Shown one piece after another: positions 18,275 through 27,660 of a stretch of DNA of 64,000 nt (position 1 is the first letter of the stretch; the number at the start of each line of letters is the position of its first letter). The stretch comes from Bin5 sp965221345 (GTDB lineage: Bacteria > Chloroflexota > Anaerolineae > Caldilineales > Caldilineaceae): NCBI GenBank assembly GCA_965221345.1, contig CBDCSD010000002.1, positions 3,286,001 through 3,350,000 of the forward strand, given 5' to 3'. Below the pieces are notes generated by a model. That model saw only the letters and a list, made by a program, of their open reading frames with translations, ran no database searches and had not been told where the DNA came from. A program made the translations under genes and the position numbers.

Positions 18275-18445
18275 GAACAGTGACAACTCGTACCCGCGGC
18301 CGAATTAGGCCCTCTCCCTTTCCTGCTATGTTCTCAGAAGTCGGCTTTATCCTTGGGGGTAGTTAACGCAGAAGGATTGAGTAAGCAGGAGAAAAACCGG
18401 GTCATTAGGTATTGACAGTCACACACACAAAGGGAGAAATGTCCG

Positions 18446-19345
18446 ATGTCCGACCAACTGGAGGTCCTGCAAATAACATGCGGAACGAAGCCAGGAACCT
18501 GCTGCGGCTCCGAGCCTGGAGATCCTCAGCCTTCACGCGACAACCCCCAAACCATCCGCACCGAAGTCCAGAACTACTACGGCGAAGTGGCCGAACTGCA
18601 GTTGACCGGGCGCAGCCAGTCCGACTGTTGCGGCAGCGATCTTTATGAAGGCGAGGACCTGACCCTACTGCCCGACACAGCCGTCCAAAGTAGTCGCGGC
18701 TGCGGCAATCCTCACGCAATCGCTTCCCTGCAGCCCGGCGAAATTGTCCTCGATCTCGGCTCCGGCGGCGGATTGGATGTCTTGCTCGCGGCCCGCCAGG
18801 TGGGGGAGGACGGCTACGTCTACGGCGTCGACATGACTGACAGCATGCTGGAACTTGCGCGTGGCAACGCGGCAAAAGTGGGGGCGACGAACGTTGAATT
18901 TCGCAAGGGCGACCTGGAAGATCTGCCTCTGAACGCAGATTCCGTCGATGTGATCATATCCAACTGCGTCGTAAATCTCACTCCGGACAAGGGCAAAGCC
19001 CTGTACGAGGCCTTTCGCGTGCTCAAGCCCGGGGGACGGCTGGCGATTTCAGATATTGTCGTCGATGGCGATCTAAGCGGCCTGCCTGTGAGCGAAGAAC
19101 AGATCCGGGCCGGACTGAGTTGGGCCGGTTGCATCGCCGGTGCCTTGACCGTCACCGAGCTCACCAATCTTCTGCAGGATGCCGGCTTTGAGGACATCGC
19201 CATCACCGTCGAACATCGCTACTCCGCCGCCGATTTCCTCGGCGACCTGCCATCGGCGCTCACAGACCTCCAGCCGCTTGTTCTGCAAGATCTCCTCCAA
19301 CGCTTTACAAGCAGCAGCATCGAGGCGCACAAGCCCTGCCAGTGA
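18446..19345 (+). CDS. arsM: Arsenite methyltransferase
   Basis: A 299-residue SAM-dependent As(III) methyltransferase, which converts arsenite to methylated, often volatile, arsenicals. The SAM motif is DLGSGGGLD (103-111). The conserved arsenic-handling cysteines are present in the family arrangement: Cys62 (CCGSDLY), Cys86 (SRGCGNP), Cys174 (SNCVVNL) and Cys229 (GCIAGAL). A second CC pair (19-20) is at the N-terminus. AAAGGGAGAA precedes the ATG at 18446. It lies 171 bp after arsR. A lone TATTGACA at 18410-18417 resembles half of the arsR operator, so it may be controlled by ArsR too. Confidence 0.95.
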   Translation: MSDQLEVLQITCGTKPGTCCGSEPGDPQPSRDNPQTIRTEVQNYYGEVAELQLTGRSQSDCCGSDLYEGEDLTLLPDTAVQSSRGCGNPHAIASLQPGEIVLDLGSGGGLDVLLAARQVGEDGYVYGVDMTDSMLELARGNAAKVGATNVEFRKGDLEDLPLNADSVDVIISNCVVNLTPDKGKALYEAFRVLKPGGRLAISDIVVDGDLSGLPVSEEQIRAGLSWAGCIAGALTVTELTNLLQDAGFEDIAITVEHRYSAADFLGDLPSALTDLQPLVLQDLLQRFTSSSIEAHKPCQ

Positions 19346-19659
19346 ATGCAATTGGCCTAGCGGGGTTCGCTGCCGCCGCCACCATGCCGCTCTTAATCGC
19401 AAGCGCAGCGTTGAGGGGCTTCGGATCCGGTATCATCCACCCCGCCTTGATTGCAACCTATGTCGATCGCATGCCTGACACGCTGCGAGGTCGCGTTACC
19501 GCCAGCTTCTATTTGGCTTTCGATCTTGGAATTGGGCTGGGGAGTTGGCTTCTTGGCCTGGTTCTGGGCGCTGTCTGGTTGACAGGGCTCTATCTCACCG
19601 CATCGCTTGTCAGCATCGCCAGCGCGTTGACCGTTCCGCCTCTTTCCTGCTATCCATAG
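19342..19659 (+). pseudogene. MFS permease remnant (C-terminal part only)
   Basis: About 105 residues resembling the last three or four membrane helices of a major facilitator permease, with the loop PDTLRGRVTASFYLAFDLGIGLGSWLLG. A full MFS protein has about 400 residues; the first two-thirds are missing. The frame begins with a GTG overlapping the arsM stop (GTGA), so the fragment is fused exactly at the end of arsM. It is probably the stump of an arsenical exporter that once completed an arsR-arsM-MFS operon. The identity of the lost exporter cannot be told. Confidence 0.7.
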
Positions 19660-19753
19660 CTATCAGGACAGCCGCGGACCTGGCATCGACCGAGCCCACG
19701 TCTGGCTGTCTATTGCCTCGCTCCCGAACAAACGGTTGCTTTCGGTAAAGTGG

Positions 19754-20485
19754 TTATCCTGCAGTGGTGGCTTGCAGTACCCAAACCTCCGGTTCCGCCG
19801 GCAAGCTGGATTTCGTTAGCTCAGCTTCCGGCGTATCAGCCCGCTGGACGCGCGCCGGCGGATACCGCTGCGTGAATTCTCTCACGTCTGCCATCGTGGG
19901 GAACTTGCATCCGGGCAATTCATAGTGCATCGGAATAGTCACCGCCGGCCGCAAAACATCCAAAGCATCGTGCAGGTCGGTCAACTCAATTGTAGGCGGC
20001 CCGCCCGTGGGCACAATTGCGACATCCACATCACCCATTTGCTCCAGCTGCCAAGGCTCCAAGCGATTGCCTACATCGCCGAAATGAACTACGCGGATTC
20101 CTTCGAGCTCAAAGCAGTACATTGCGTTATCGCGCGGTACCAATTTGACAAGCATCGACTCCATCGCCGGGATAGCGGCAAATCGAATGCCCGCCCGCGT
20201 CATGAAAGTGGAATGTCCTTGCCGTCCAGCCTGACTATCGCTGGAAGCGCCAACATTTTCGCCCTCACAATGCAGAATATGCGTGGCCGTAACTACCTCC
20301 GGATCTCCAGGAATCATGGCCGCGTTGCCATGGGCCGAGTCATCGTCTGAACTGCGAACTACAACATCGGCCGTTTCCGTAACTGGGGCAAATCCAGACT
20401 TCTGCGGTGTATAGGGGTCAGTAATGATGCTGACACCGTCACCTTCAATTCGGAGACAGGCATGTGCATACCACTTTACTTTCAT
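19754..20485 (-). CDS. MBL-fold metal-dependent hydrolase-like protein
   Basis: A 243-residue protein of the metallo-beta-lactamase fold, close to the UPF0173/UlaG-like group: KVKWYAHACLRIEGDGVSIITDPY at the N-terminus (first 25 residues), FGDVGN and PMHYELPG towards the C-terminus. The usual HxHxDH metal motif is degenerate here, reading THILHCEGEN, so catalytic activity is uncertain. I chose ATG 20485 (MKVKWYAHA) over the longer frame to 20518. It is the last gene of the copA-ccmF operon, 34 bp after the alcohol dehydrogenase. Confidence 0.75.
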   Translation of the reverse strand: MKVKWYAHACLRIEGDGVSIITDPYTPQKSGFAPVTETADVVVRSSDDDSAHGNAAMIPGDPEVVTATHILHCEGENVGASSDSQAGRQGHSTFMTRAGIRFAAIPAMESMLVKLVPRDNAMYCFELEGIRVVHFGDVGNRLEPWQLEQMGDVDVAIVPTGGPPTIELTDLHDALDVLRPAVTIPMHYELPGCKFPTMADVREFTQRYPPARVQRADTPEAELTKSSLPAEPEVWVLQATTAG

Positions 20486-20519
20486 TCGAATCCTTTCGCT
20501 CTTCCGCACCCCTGCCAAA

Positions 20520-21557
20520 TTAACCAGGAAACATCAGTATCGACTTTGTCCCTTCTCCCGCCTGAACGCGCCGCACCGCCGCCAGGATGTCGTCCAGCCC
20601 GCAACGCGTCGAAATTACCGCCTCGATTTCTTCTGCGTGGTCTCCAACAAAGTTAAATGCGCGGCGGAATTGGTCCACCGATGACGCAAACGTACCTGTC
20701 AACACTATCTCACCGTAATGAAGCCAACGAGGATCGACCGTCATCTTCTCCCCCCGCGGCGTGCCGCCAAAAATGTTGAATACCCCGCCATTTCGCACGA
20801 GAGGCAGGTAGCTCTCCATCACACTAGGCACACCAACAGCCGCAATGACCACATCAGCACCCACTCTGGTCAGCTTGCGCACCGCTGCCAATGTATCCTC
20901 CTTCTCCGGGTTGACGACCCGCTTCGCGCCTACTTTCCGCGCCGTAGCCAGGCGAGTCTCGTTTACATCTACGCAGACTACCTCGGCGCCGATGGCCTTC
21001 GATACAATCGTATGCAGCAGGCCCAAGGGACCGGCCCCAACCACGACAACGGTGTCTCCCGCCTTTGTCTTGCACTGGTCGGCGGCTGCAAGGCAACAGG
21101 AGGTCGGCTCAATCATGGCGGCCAGATCGAACGGCATGTCACCAATATCAATTACGCCACCCAGCCGCACGACTTCGGCCGGAACACGCACGAATTCCGC
21201 AAATCCACCGTCATCACCGTGACCCAGGCCATGCTCTTGAAGGCAGAGGCTGTTGCGTCCTTGGCGGCAGTAAAAACATTCGCCGCAGGCCGCAATCGGG
21301 TATACGGCTACCCGCTGGCCCGTATACAAGCCGTCCCCCTCGGTCCCAGCCCCCAGTTCGACGATCGTACCTGCAACTTCATGGCCCAGTATCGCCGGAA
21401 GCTCGGCAGGAATCCCGGCGCCGCTAAGAATCTTTACGTCGGTGGCGCAAATGCCGGACGCCCTAACCCGCACGACAACTTCCCCGGGGCCCGCCCTGGG
21501 AAGCGGCACTTCGGCTATGCGAATATCATTCTTTTTGTAAACGACTGCGGCCTTCAT
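20520..21557 (-). CDS. Zinc-dependent medium-chain alcohol/polyol dehydrogenase
   Basis: A 345-residue medium-chain dehydrogenase of the sorbitol/threonine dehydrogenase type, oxidising an alcohol with NAD(P). The catalytic-zinc region is SGICATDVKILSG with GHEVAGTI; the four structural-zinc cysteines are in CGECFYCRQGRNSLC; the Rossmann motif is VVGAGPLGLLH. It overlaps the upstream ccmI-like gene by 32 bp and is followed by the MBL-fold gene, so it belongs to the copA-ccmF transcription unit. The natural substrate is not evident. Confidence 0.9.
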   Translation of the reverse strand: MKAAVVYKKNDIRIAEVPLPRAGPGEVVVRVRASGICATDVKILSGAGIPAELPAILGHEVAGTIVELGAGTEGDGLYTGQRVAVYPIAACGECFYCRQGRNSLCLQEHGLGHGDDGGFAEFVRVPAEVVRLGGVIDIGDMPFDLAAMIEPTSCCLAAADQCKTKAGDTVVVVGAGPLGLLHTIVSKAIGAEVVCVDVNETRLATARKVGAKRVVNPEKEDTLAAVRKLTRVGADVVIAAVGVPSVMESYLPLVRNGGVFNIFGGTPRGEKMTVDPRWLHYGEIVLTGTFASSVDQFRRAFNFVGDHAEEIEAVISTRCGLDDILAAVRRVQAGEGTKSILMFPG

Positions 21558-21927
21558 CTGGGGGCACTTCCTCTACGCGGCGACGGTTTGCAATCTCGTT
21601 TTCCAACTGGTCGTCCAGCTGAACGGGTTGCATATCAAGATTTTCAGAACCGCCGGATAAGCCATCGACCTGTTCAATCAGCCTCATCGCTCTGTTCCGT
21701 AAGATCCGGTTAAAGCGCTCGAAATCGGCGGCTTCGATCTTGCCGACACTATGATCAAACTCTAGCTCCCTGATCGCCTCCAGTGCCACTTCCTTGCGCG
21801 TAAGCAGATCCGCCAACTCCTCTCCTTCTTGCAGTACCATCGAAGGCGTGCGTCGGAATAGAGGCCAAATGACAAATCCTACAGCGACGACACCTACTAC
21901 ACTTATCAAGACGAGGGCTACCGACAT
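21526..21927 (-). CDS. CcmI-like membrane protein (cytochrome c biogenesis)
   Basis: A 133-residue protein with one N-terminal membrane segment (residues 3-23). The next region, LLTRKEVALEAIRELEFDHSVGKIEAADFE, covers about residues 41-70 and strongly resembles the short N-terminal part of CcmI/CycH, which presents apocytochrome to CcmF/CcmH. The rest is charged and without TPR repeats. It lies 123 bp downstream of ccmF on the same strand, which supports a role in cytochrome c maturation. It overlaps the dehydrogenase gene by 32 bp. Confidence 0.65.
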   Translation of the reverse strand: MSVALVLISVVGVVAVGFVIWPLFRRTPSMVLQEGEELADLLTRKEVALEAIRELEFDHSVGKIEAADFERFNRILRNRAMRLIEQVDGLSGGSENLDMQPVQLDDQLENEIANRRRVEEVPPDEGRSRLQKE

Positions 21928-22050
21928 CTCTCTTTGTGAACGCTTTCTGGCTATAACCGCTATTTCGATGACCCCGCCCGCCCTCTTGTCAACAGAGAGA
22001 AGCGGAATACAAGGCTGAATTCGTGCCGGCGGTGTTGGAACTTCGTCCGG

Positions 22051-24141
22051 TCAGGCCGGCGCCTGGCCGGCAGTGGCCCGTCTCGGGATTGGGGAAGTCA
22101 CGGCACGGGTAGTACGCGCCGGTTGCGGATGGGGCCACACACTGACGACCGTACCGAATACCACGAAAAGTCCACCTACCCACATCCACATTGTCAGCGG
22201 ATTGATGTAGACGGTGAACGTAGCGCTGCTGCCGTCACCCTCCCAGCCGTTAAGTATCACATATACGTCTTCCGCAGGTGTCATGCGCAGCCCAACCTCA
22301 CTGGTGGGCTGATCCGGCGTCTTATCGTAAATGTTGCGGCGGGGAACTATCTTACTCAAGAATCTGTCGGTCGCCGTATCAGACACGAGAAGATTCGCTC
22401 TGACTTCGGTATGGTTACCCTTGCGCTCCGAATCAAGTGCCGTATAAGTCAGCGTGTAGCCGGACAGTTCGACCGACCCCCCTCTTGCCAGAGTGACGTG
22501 CGTCGTCGACTGGTAGAACTCATTTCCAATAATGGCGACGCCGATCAGCACGATCCCAAAGTGAATGACATAGCCGCCGTAGCGGCGCCCATTCCGGCGT
22601 ATCAGCCCCCACAGCGCCGCTGATAACGGTTCGCCTCTGGTACGGCGCCGAGCCTGCACGCCGCGCACAAACTCCTGCACAATGGTCGCCGCAACAAATA
22701 CGCAGGCACTGAATCCTACTACCGGGAAGACATTACGGCTGGTGAAAAGAAAGACCGGCACGGCAACAAGCGCGGCAGCGAACGGCCATGTGAATTGGCT
22801 GCGCAATGCCTTCATTCCCGTGCGGCGCCAGCCCAGCAGAGGGCCCACGCCCATCAACAAGATCAAGAGCAGAAAAAGTGGACCTGCCACCCGATTGAAC
22901 CAGGGGGCCGCAACCGCGATACGTTCGCCGGTCAGGATCTCGCTGAACATGGGAAAAAATGTACCCCACAACACGACGAAGGCGATCCCCGCGAACAACC
23001 AGTTGTTCGCAAGGAAGGCGCCCTCGCGGCTGGAGATCGAATCAATTTCGTTTTCGCCCTGTAGGTAGGGCATGCGCTGATAGAGAAGCAGGAGGAAACC
23101 AACCGTAGTCAGAAACAGGAAAACGAGAAAATAGGGTCCAACCGGGCTTTGTGCAAAGCTGTGGACGCTGCTCAGAATTCCGCTTCGAGTCGTGAAGGTG
23201 CCCAGTATGACCAGCGTAAATGTCAGCCAGATCAGAGTGACATTCCACACCTTCAGGATGCCCCGTTGCTCCTGTATGATAATGCTGTGCAGAAAAGCGG
23301 TCGCAGTCAGCCAAGGCAGAAAACTGGCATTCTCGACAGGGTCCCATGCCCAATATCCGCCCCAACCCAACTCCATGTACGCCCATTGGCTGCCCATGAT
23401 GATGCCAGTCGAAAGGAACATCCACGGGATCAGCGTCCAGCGGCGTACAGTCCGCACCCAGCGCCGGTCCAGGCGCTTGCTCAACAGAGCGGCGACCGCG
23501 AATGCAAATGGCACGCTCAGCCCCACCCAACCCAGGTAGAGCATGACCGGATGGATCACCATCCAGTAGTTTTGGAGCAATGGGTTCAGCCCGCGTCCGT
23601 CGCTCGGTACTATGCCGATCTGTTCAAAGGGATTGGCGCTGAAGACGAGAAGCGTGAGGAAGAACAGCAGCGTTGCCAACAATGTCGCATTGACATAGGG
23701 CATCAGGTAGCGCTGCTTGTTTCGAAAAGTGACGGCTGCCGCCGTACTGAAAAAGCTCAGCAACAGCGTCCAGAAGAGAAGACTGCCCGCCTGACCACCC
23801 CAAATCGCAGCGAACTTGTAGAAGGCAGGTAGACTTCGCTCCGAACTGTTCCAGATGTAGCTGATCTGGAACTGGTCAGTAAACAGTCCGTACCACAGAA
23901 TCAGTGCGGCAATGCCTACTAGCCCGCAAACGGCATAGATAGAGTTAAAGCTGGTCTCTGTCAGCCGTTCACTCCAGGAGTCGTTCAACAACTTCCCGGT
24001 TGTCTTTCCTTGCCTGCGAGCGGGGGCTACTGGATCATACTCCCTTGACTCCAACTGACCGCCCCAAAATCCTGCTACCATTCCAAAGGCGCACAGAATG
24101 AGGGACAGCACCAGCGCCAGGTACCCGAAATCAAAAATCAT
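22051..24141 (-). CDS. ccmF: Cytochrome c haem lyase subunit CcmF
   Basis: A 696-residue polytopic membrane protein of the haem-handling family that attaches haem to apocytochromes c in System I. The diagnostic tryptophan-rich motif GWGGYWAWDPVENASFLPWL is in the first half, flanked by conserved histidines (VIHPVMLYLGWVG upstream and TAFLHS downstream). About a dozen membrane helices are apparent, with an extracytoplasmic domain near the C-terminus. It starts six bases after copA ends, so the two are co-transcribed. Other ccm genes (ccmE, ccmC, ccmH) are not in the window. Its likely clients include the lipoprotein cytochrome at 6.4-6.9 kb. Confidence 0.95.
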   Translation of the reverse strand: MIFDFGYLALVLSLILCAFGMVAGFWGGQLESREYDPVAPARRQGKTTGKLLNDSWSERLTETSFNSIYAVCGLVGIAALILWYGLFTDQFQISYIWNSSERSLPAFYKFAAIWGGQAGSLLFWTLLLSFFSTAAAVTFRNKQRYLMPYVNATLLATLLFFLTLLVFSANPFEQIGIVPSDGRGLNPLLQNYWMVIHPVMLYLGWVGLSVPFAFAVAALLSKRLDRRWVRTVRRWTLIPWMFLSTGIIMGSQWAYMELGWGGYWAWDPVENASFLPWLTATAFLHSIIIQEQRGILKVWNVTLIWLTFTLVILGTFTTRSGILSSVHSFAQSPVGPYFLVFLFLTTVGFLLLLYQRMPYLQGENEIDSISSREGAFLANNWLFAGIAFVVLWGTFFPMFSEILTGERIAVAAPWFNRVAGPLFLLLILLMGVGPLLGWRRTGMKALRSQFTWPFAAALVAVPVFLFTSRNVFPVVGFSACVFVAATIVQEFVRGVQARRRTRGEPLSAALWGLIRRNGRRYGGYVIHFGIVLIGVAIIGNEFYQSTTHVTLARGGSVELSGYTLTYTALDSERKGNHTEVRANLLVSDTATDRFLSKIVPRRNIYDKTPDQPTSEVGLRMTPAEDVYVILNGWEGDGSSATFTVYINPLTMWMWVGGLFVVFGTVVSVWPHPQPARTTRAVTSPIPRRATAGQAPA

Positions 24142-24147
24142 CTCTGG

Positions 24148-26742
24148 TTACAGCTTTAGCTGGCGTAAGCGCAGAGCGTTGATGATGACACTGACGCTCG
24201 AAAATGCCATGGCACCCGCCGCCAAAATCGGGTGAAGCTGTTGTAAAAAAGGCGGCGCCCACGCAAATGGGGCCAGGATTCCGGCAGCAATCGGTATCAG
24301 GGCAACATTGTAGCCAAATGCCCAGCTAAGATTCTGTCTGATATTACCCATCGTCGCTTGCGACAACGAGATTGCATCGGGAACGCTGCGCAGGTCTCCT
24401 CGGATCAGCGTCACGTCGGCCGCCTCCATCGCAACGTCCGTGCCCGCGCCAATTGCGATTCCCACATCGGCCTGGGCCAGTGCAGGCGCGTCGTTGATTC
24501 CATCACCAAGCATCGCTACCCGAAAACCTTCTGCCTGTAACGCTTTCACCTGATCGACCTTTTCGCCGGGCAGAAGTTCCGCAATCACCCGGTTTATTCC
24601 CACTTCCCTTGCAATTGCATCGGCGGTAGCTTGGTTGTCTCCCGTCAGCATAGCCACCGTTAGCCCCTTTTTTCGCAGCGCAGCGACAGCCTCCCCTGAT
24701 CCTTCCTTTACAGTGTCGGCCACCGCAATCAACGCTGCCGCCTGACCGTCGACGGCCATCCAGATCGTAGATTTCGCTTCGGCTTGCAGTTCCGCAAACC
24801 GTGCCCCTAGCCCGTTCAAGTCGATCTCTTCCCGCTCCATCAGCCGCAGATTGCCCAGGAGGATTCGTTTCTCCTCAATCTCCGCCGCAATCCCATGGCC
24901 CGCAAAAGCCTCAAACTGGGTTGGTTCGGCCAGCGCCAAACCGTGGGCCTGGGCTGACCGTACAATCGCCTCGCCCAGAGGATGCTCCGACCCTCTCTCA
25001 GCCGAGGCTGCCAGCCGCAACAGGTCTGTCCGTTCCGCCTTCGCCGGCGAACCATTGGACGAGCCGGCACTGCTTTTGCCCAACAGATTCTGGCTTACGA
25101 CCAGGTCTGTAACCGCCGGCTCCCCTTTCGTGATTGTTCCCGTCTTATCGAGCAATACCGCAGTGAGCTTGTGCGTCTGCTCCAGTGCAACGCTGTTCTT
25201 AAACAAAATGCCCATTCCCGCGCCTTTGCCAATGCCCACCATAATTGAGGTGGGGGTCGCCAAACCCATCGCGCATGGACAGGCGATGACCAGCACTGCG
25301 ACAAGGCGCAGCAGCGCCGGTACAAAACCCGCGCCCGCAAGCATCCACACCACAAAGGTCAAGCCGGCCAGACCGATAACCGCCGGTACAAAATAGGCCG
25401 CTACCTGATCTACGACCCGCTGAATCGGGGCCTTGCTACCTTGGGCCTCCTCTACCAATCTGATGATCTGCGCCAGGGCTGTCTCTCGACCAACCTTGCT
25501 CGCCTCAACTCCCAGCAGACCCTGTTTATTGAGCGTGGACCCGAACACTTCGCTGCCTATCACCTTCTCAACCGGCATGCTCTCGCCGGTAAACATGCTT
25601 TCATCTACGGCGGAACCACCAGAAATGACAATACCATCTACCGGAATCTTCTCTCCGGGACGAACGACCGCCATATCGCCGACCACGACCTCTTCGACCG
25701 GGATATCCAGTTCTACTCCCTCGCGAATCACCCGAGCCGTCTGGCTCTGTAAACCCATTAACTCTTTGATCGCCGCGCTGGTCCGGCCCTTTGCCCTGGC
25801 TTCCAGCAGCTTGCCCAGAACGATCAAAGTAATGATAACCGCCGAAGTCTCAAAATATACGTGGCTGCCAAGCGATTCGCTGCCTACAGCCTGCGCAAAC
25901 AGGACAGCCAGGCTGAACACGTAGGCAACCGTTGTGCCCATTGCTACCAGCACGTCCATATTGGCGCTGCGATTGCGTACACTCTTGAACGCGCCTACAT
26001 AGTAGTCCCAGCCCACGAAAAACTGCACAGGCGTCGCCAGGAGAAAGAGCAGCCAGTTTACCCAACCGCCGTGGGCCCAAGCACCGAGAAGGCCAAAGTC
26101 TCGTCCCATGCTTACAACCAACAGTGGCAGCGAGAAGATTGTCCCCACCAGCAATCGCATGAACTGATGCCGAATCGCGGCCGCGCGGGCTGCCGCCTCA
26201 GCATCTTCCAAGGGCTCTTCAACTACGACGCTGAGCACAGCTGGAGAATCTTGTGTATCGCCAGCGCCGTTGCTGACTACCGGCGGCGTGACAGGCTGGG
26301 GGGAGGCGGCCGCGATTGTATCGTAACCGGCCCTACGGACGGCGGCCACTAGCGGTGCGCGTGCCCCCAGGCCGCTTACGTATTCGACATGCGCCTGCTC
26401 TGCTGCAAAGTTGACGCTGGCATAAACCACGCCATCAACTTCTCTGAGCGCCTGCTCAACTGCATTTACGCAAGCGGTGCAAGACATGCCGATGATCGGC
26501 AGGGACAGTGTAAGGGTTGGGATTTTGTAGCCGGCGCGCTTGACCAGATGGCGCACTTCAGCTAACACTTCGTTGGCTTCTCCCTGAGTAGAGTCGATGG
26601 TCAACGTAAGTCGCTCACTGGCGAGGTTGACCGTCGCATCCTCAACGGCTGAAGCCTGTTTGCTGCTGACTTCCACAGATCCCGCGCAACCGAGGCAGGT
26701 CATCCCGATTACAGGGACAATGAGCTGTCGTGTTTGGTTCAT
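24148..26742 (-). CDS. copA: Copper-translocating P1B-type ATPase
   Basis: An 864-residue copper-exporting ATPase with two N-terminal heavy-metal domains carrying CxxC pairs (Cys16/Cys19 in GMTCLGC and Cys88/Cys91 in GMSCTAC). Eight membrane segments, the transport motif CPC (488-490), TGES (385-388), the phosphorylated Asp532 in DKTGT and GDGINDAPAL near the C-terminus follow. All catalytic motifs are intact. It leads the operon copA-ccmF-ccmI-like-dehydrogenase-MBL, which suggests a link between copper supply or detoxification and respiratory cytochrome assembly. I could not find a recognisable CsoR or CueR box upstream. Confidence 0.95.
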   Translation of the reverse strand: MNQTRQLIVPVIGMTCLGCAGSVEVSSKQASAVEDATVNLASERLTLTIDSTQGEANEVLAEVRHLVKRAGYKIPTLTLSLPIIGMSCTACVNAVEQALREVDGVVYASVNFAAEQAHVEYVSGLGARAPLVAAVRRAGYDTIAAASPQPVTPPVVSNGAGDTQDSPAVLSVVVEEPLEDAEAAARAAAIRHQFMRLLVGTIFSLPLLVVSMGRDFGLLGAWAHGGWVNWLLFLLATPVQFFVGWDYYVGAFKSVRNRSANMDVLVAMGTTVAYVFSLAVLFAQAVGSESLGSHVYFETSAVIITLIVLGKLLEARAKGRTSAAIKELMGLQSQTARVIREGVELDIPVEEVVVGDMAVVRPGEKIPVDGIVISGGSAVDESMFTGESMPVEKVIGSEVFGSTLNKQGLLGVEASKVGRETALAQIIRLVEEAQGSKAPIQRVVDQVAAYFVPAVIGLAGLTFVVWMLAGAGFVPALLRLVAVLVIACPCAMGLATPTSIMVGIGKGAGMGILFKNSVALEQTHKLTAVLLDKTGTITKGEPAVTDLVVSQNLLGKSSAGSSNGSPAKAERTDLLRLAASAERGSEHPLGEAIVRSAQAHGLALAEPTQFEAFAGHGIAAEIEEKRILLGNLRLMEREEIDLNGLGARFAELQAEAKSTIWMAVDGQAAALIAVADTVKEGSGEAVAALRKKGLTVAMLTGDNQATADAIAREVGINRVIAELLPGEKVDQVKALQAEGFRVAMLGDGINDAPALAQADVGIAIGAGTDVAMEAADVTLIRGDLRSVPDAISLSQATMGNIRQNLSWAFGYNVALIPIAAGILAPFAWAPPFLQQLHPILAAGAMAFSSVSVIINALRLRQLKL

Positions 26743-27660
26743 TTCCGGGTTTGGCTACCTCACCTAAGCCAGCTATTCTCTGTCCGGCCCTTCGCTAAGA
26801 ATTTACGTCGACTGACCTCAACGTACACGATAACGCCATATGCGGGCAGAAGTCAGTAAGCCCAGCGACTAAGTCCCGGCTCGTTCGCTGGCCGACTCTA
26901 TACTTGGCGGCACTGGATTCCTCGACCCTTGCCACAGCCGCCAGACTCCACGAGCCGCCCATCGTTCTCAACATTTCGCACAGTCCCGAACAACTGACTC
27001 TACTGACAAATAGTGCTCCAACGTGCTGGCCCTGCCACGGAATTGACCAACCCAATCTGACTATTACAGTACCACATTTTTTGTGATTTGTTAACTGCTC
27101 AGCCATAGTCAACTCGCGACCCATAGTGAGGCGAGCGCAGGGGTTTATCACTTCTCACTCCTCTCCTCTCACTCCTCTTGGCTCTCTCGTATCGGACAGC
27201 CCGTTGGGGTTGCGGGTGTCCCGCTCGCAGTCTGTGTAACCGACCAGAGACACGCCCCATCCCCAACCCCTTTTCGAACTGCGCCCTTCCAAAATCCCAT
27301 TTGAAAAGTGTAGACCTCTGTGCTACATTTGCCCAGTGGCAACTCTCCGGACTGTTGCCTACCCTCAGTAGACCAGTCTTCATCCCATGACTACTTGCGT
27401 CCCGCCCCCAAGAGAGAGCTTTCCAGACACTTCAAAGGGAGATTCGCGAAAATTGCGGCCCCGGCAAGCTCCCCCTTGGGCCACCCTCGATCTCGATGCG
27501 ATGAAACACGCTTGCGCAGCGACTCCTGTCATATTCACCACGGCTCTTGGCGATTCCTTGGCCTTTTTGGCTCCATGAGACAGCGACATCACCTGCGCCG
27601 ACGCGACCAACTGCACAGACCTGCCACCCCACTGTTTTCTTCCTTTCACGGGAGATGAGA
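26743..27660. other. Long intergenic region between copA and the dimethylformamidase-like gene
   Basis: A 918-bp stretch between divergent genes with no convincing coding sequence. It includes a pyrimidine-rich tract (about 27149-27190), a small GCGGG/CCCGC hairpin near 27214, a plausible plus-strand promoter (27301-27329), and the 14-mer GAGGCGAGCGCAGG (27128-27141), which recurs at 48895-48908. Confidence 0.5.
27301..27329 (+). promoter_or_regulatory. Candidate promoter for the LamG/dimethylformamidase-like gene
   Basis: TTGAAA (27301-27306) and TACATT (27324-27329) are separated by 17 bp. It would give a leader of about 325 nt, and no closer match was found. Confidence 0.4.

Noticed and set aside
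20718..21713. 331-codon open frame on the plus strand
   Set aside because: It is antisense to the zinc alcohol dehydrogenase, which has all metal and NAD motifs.
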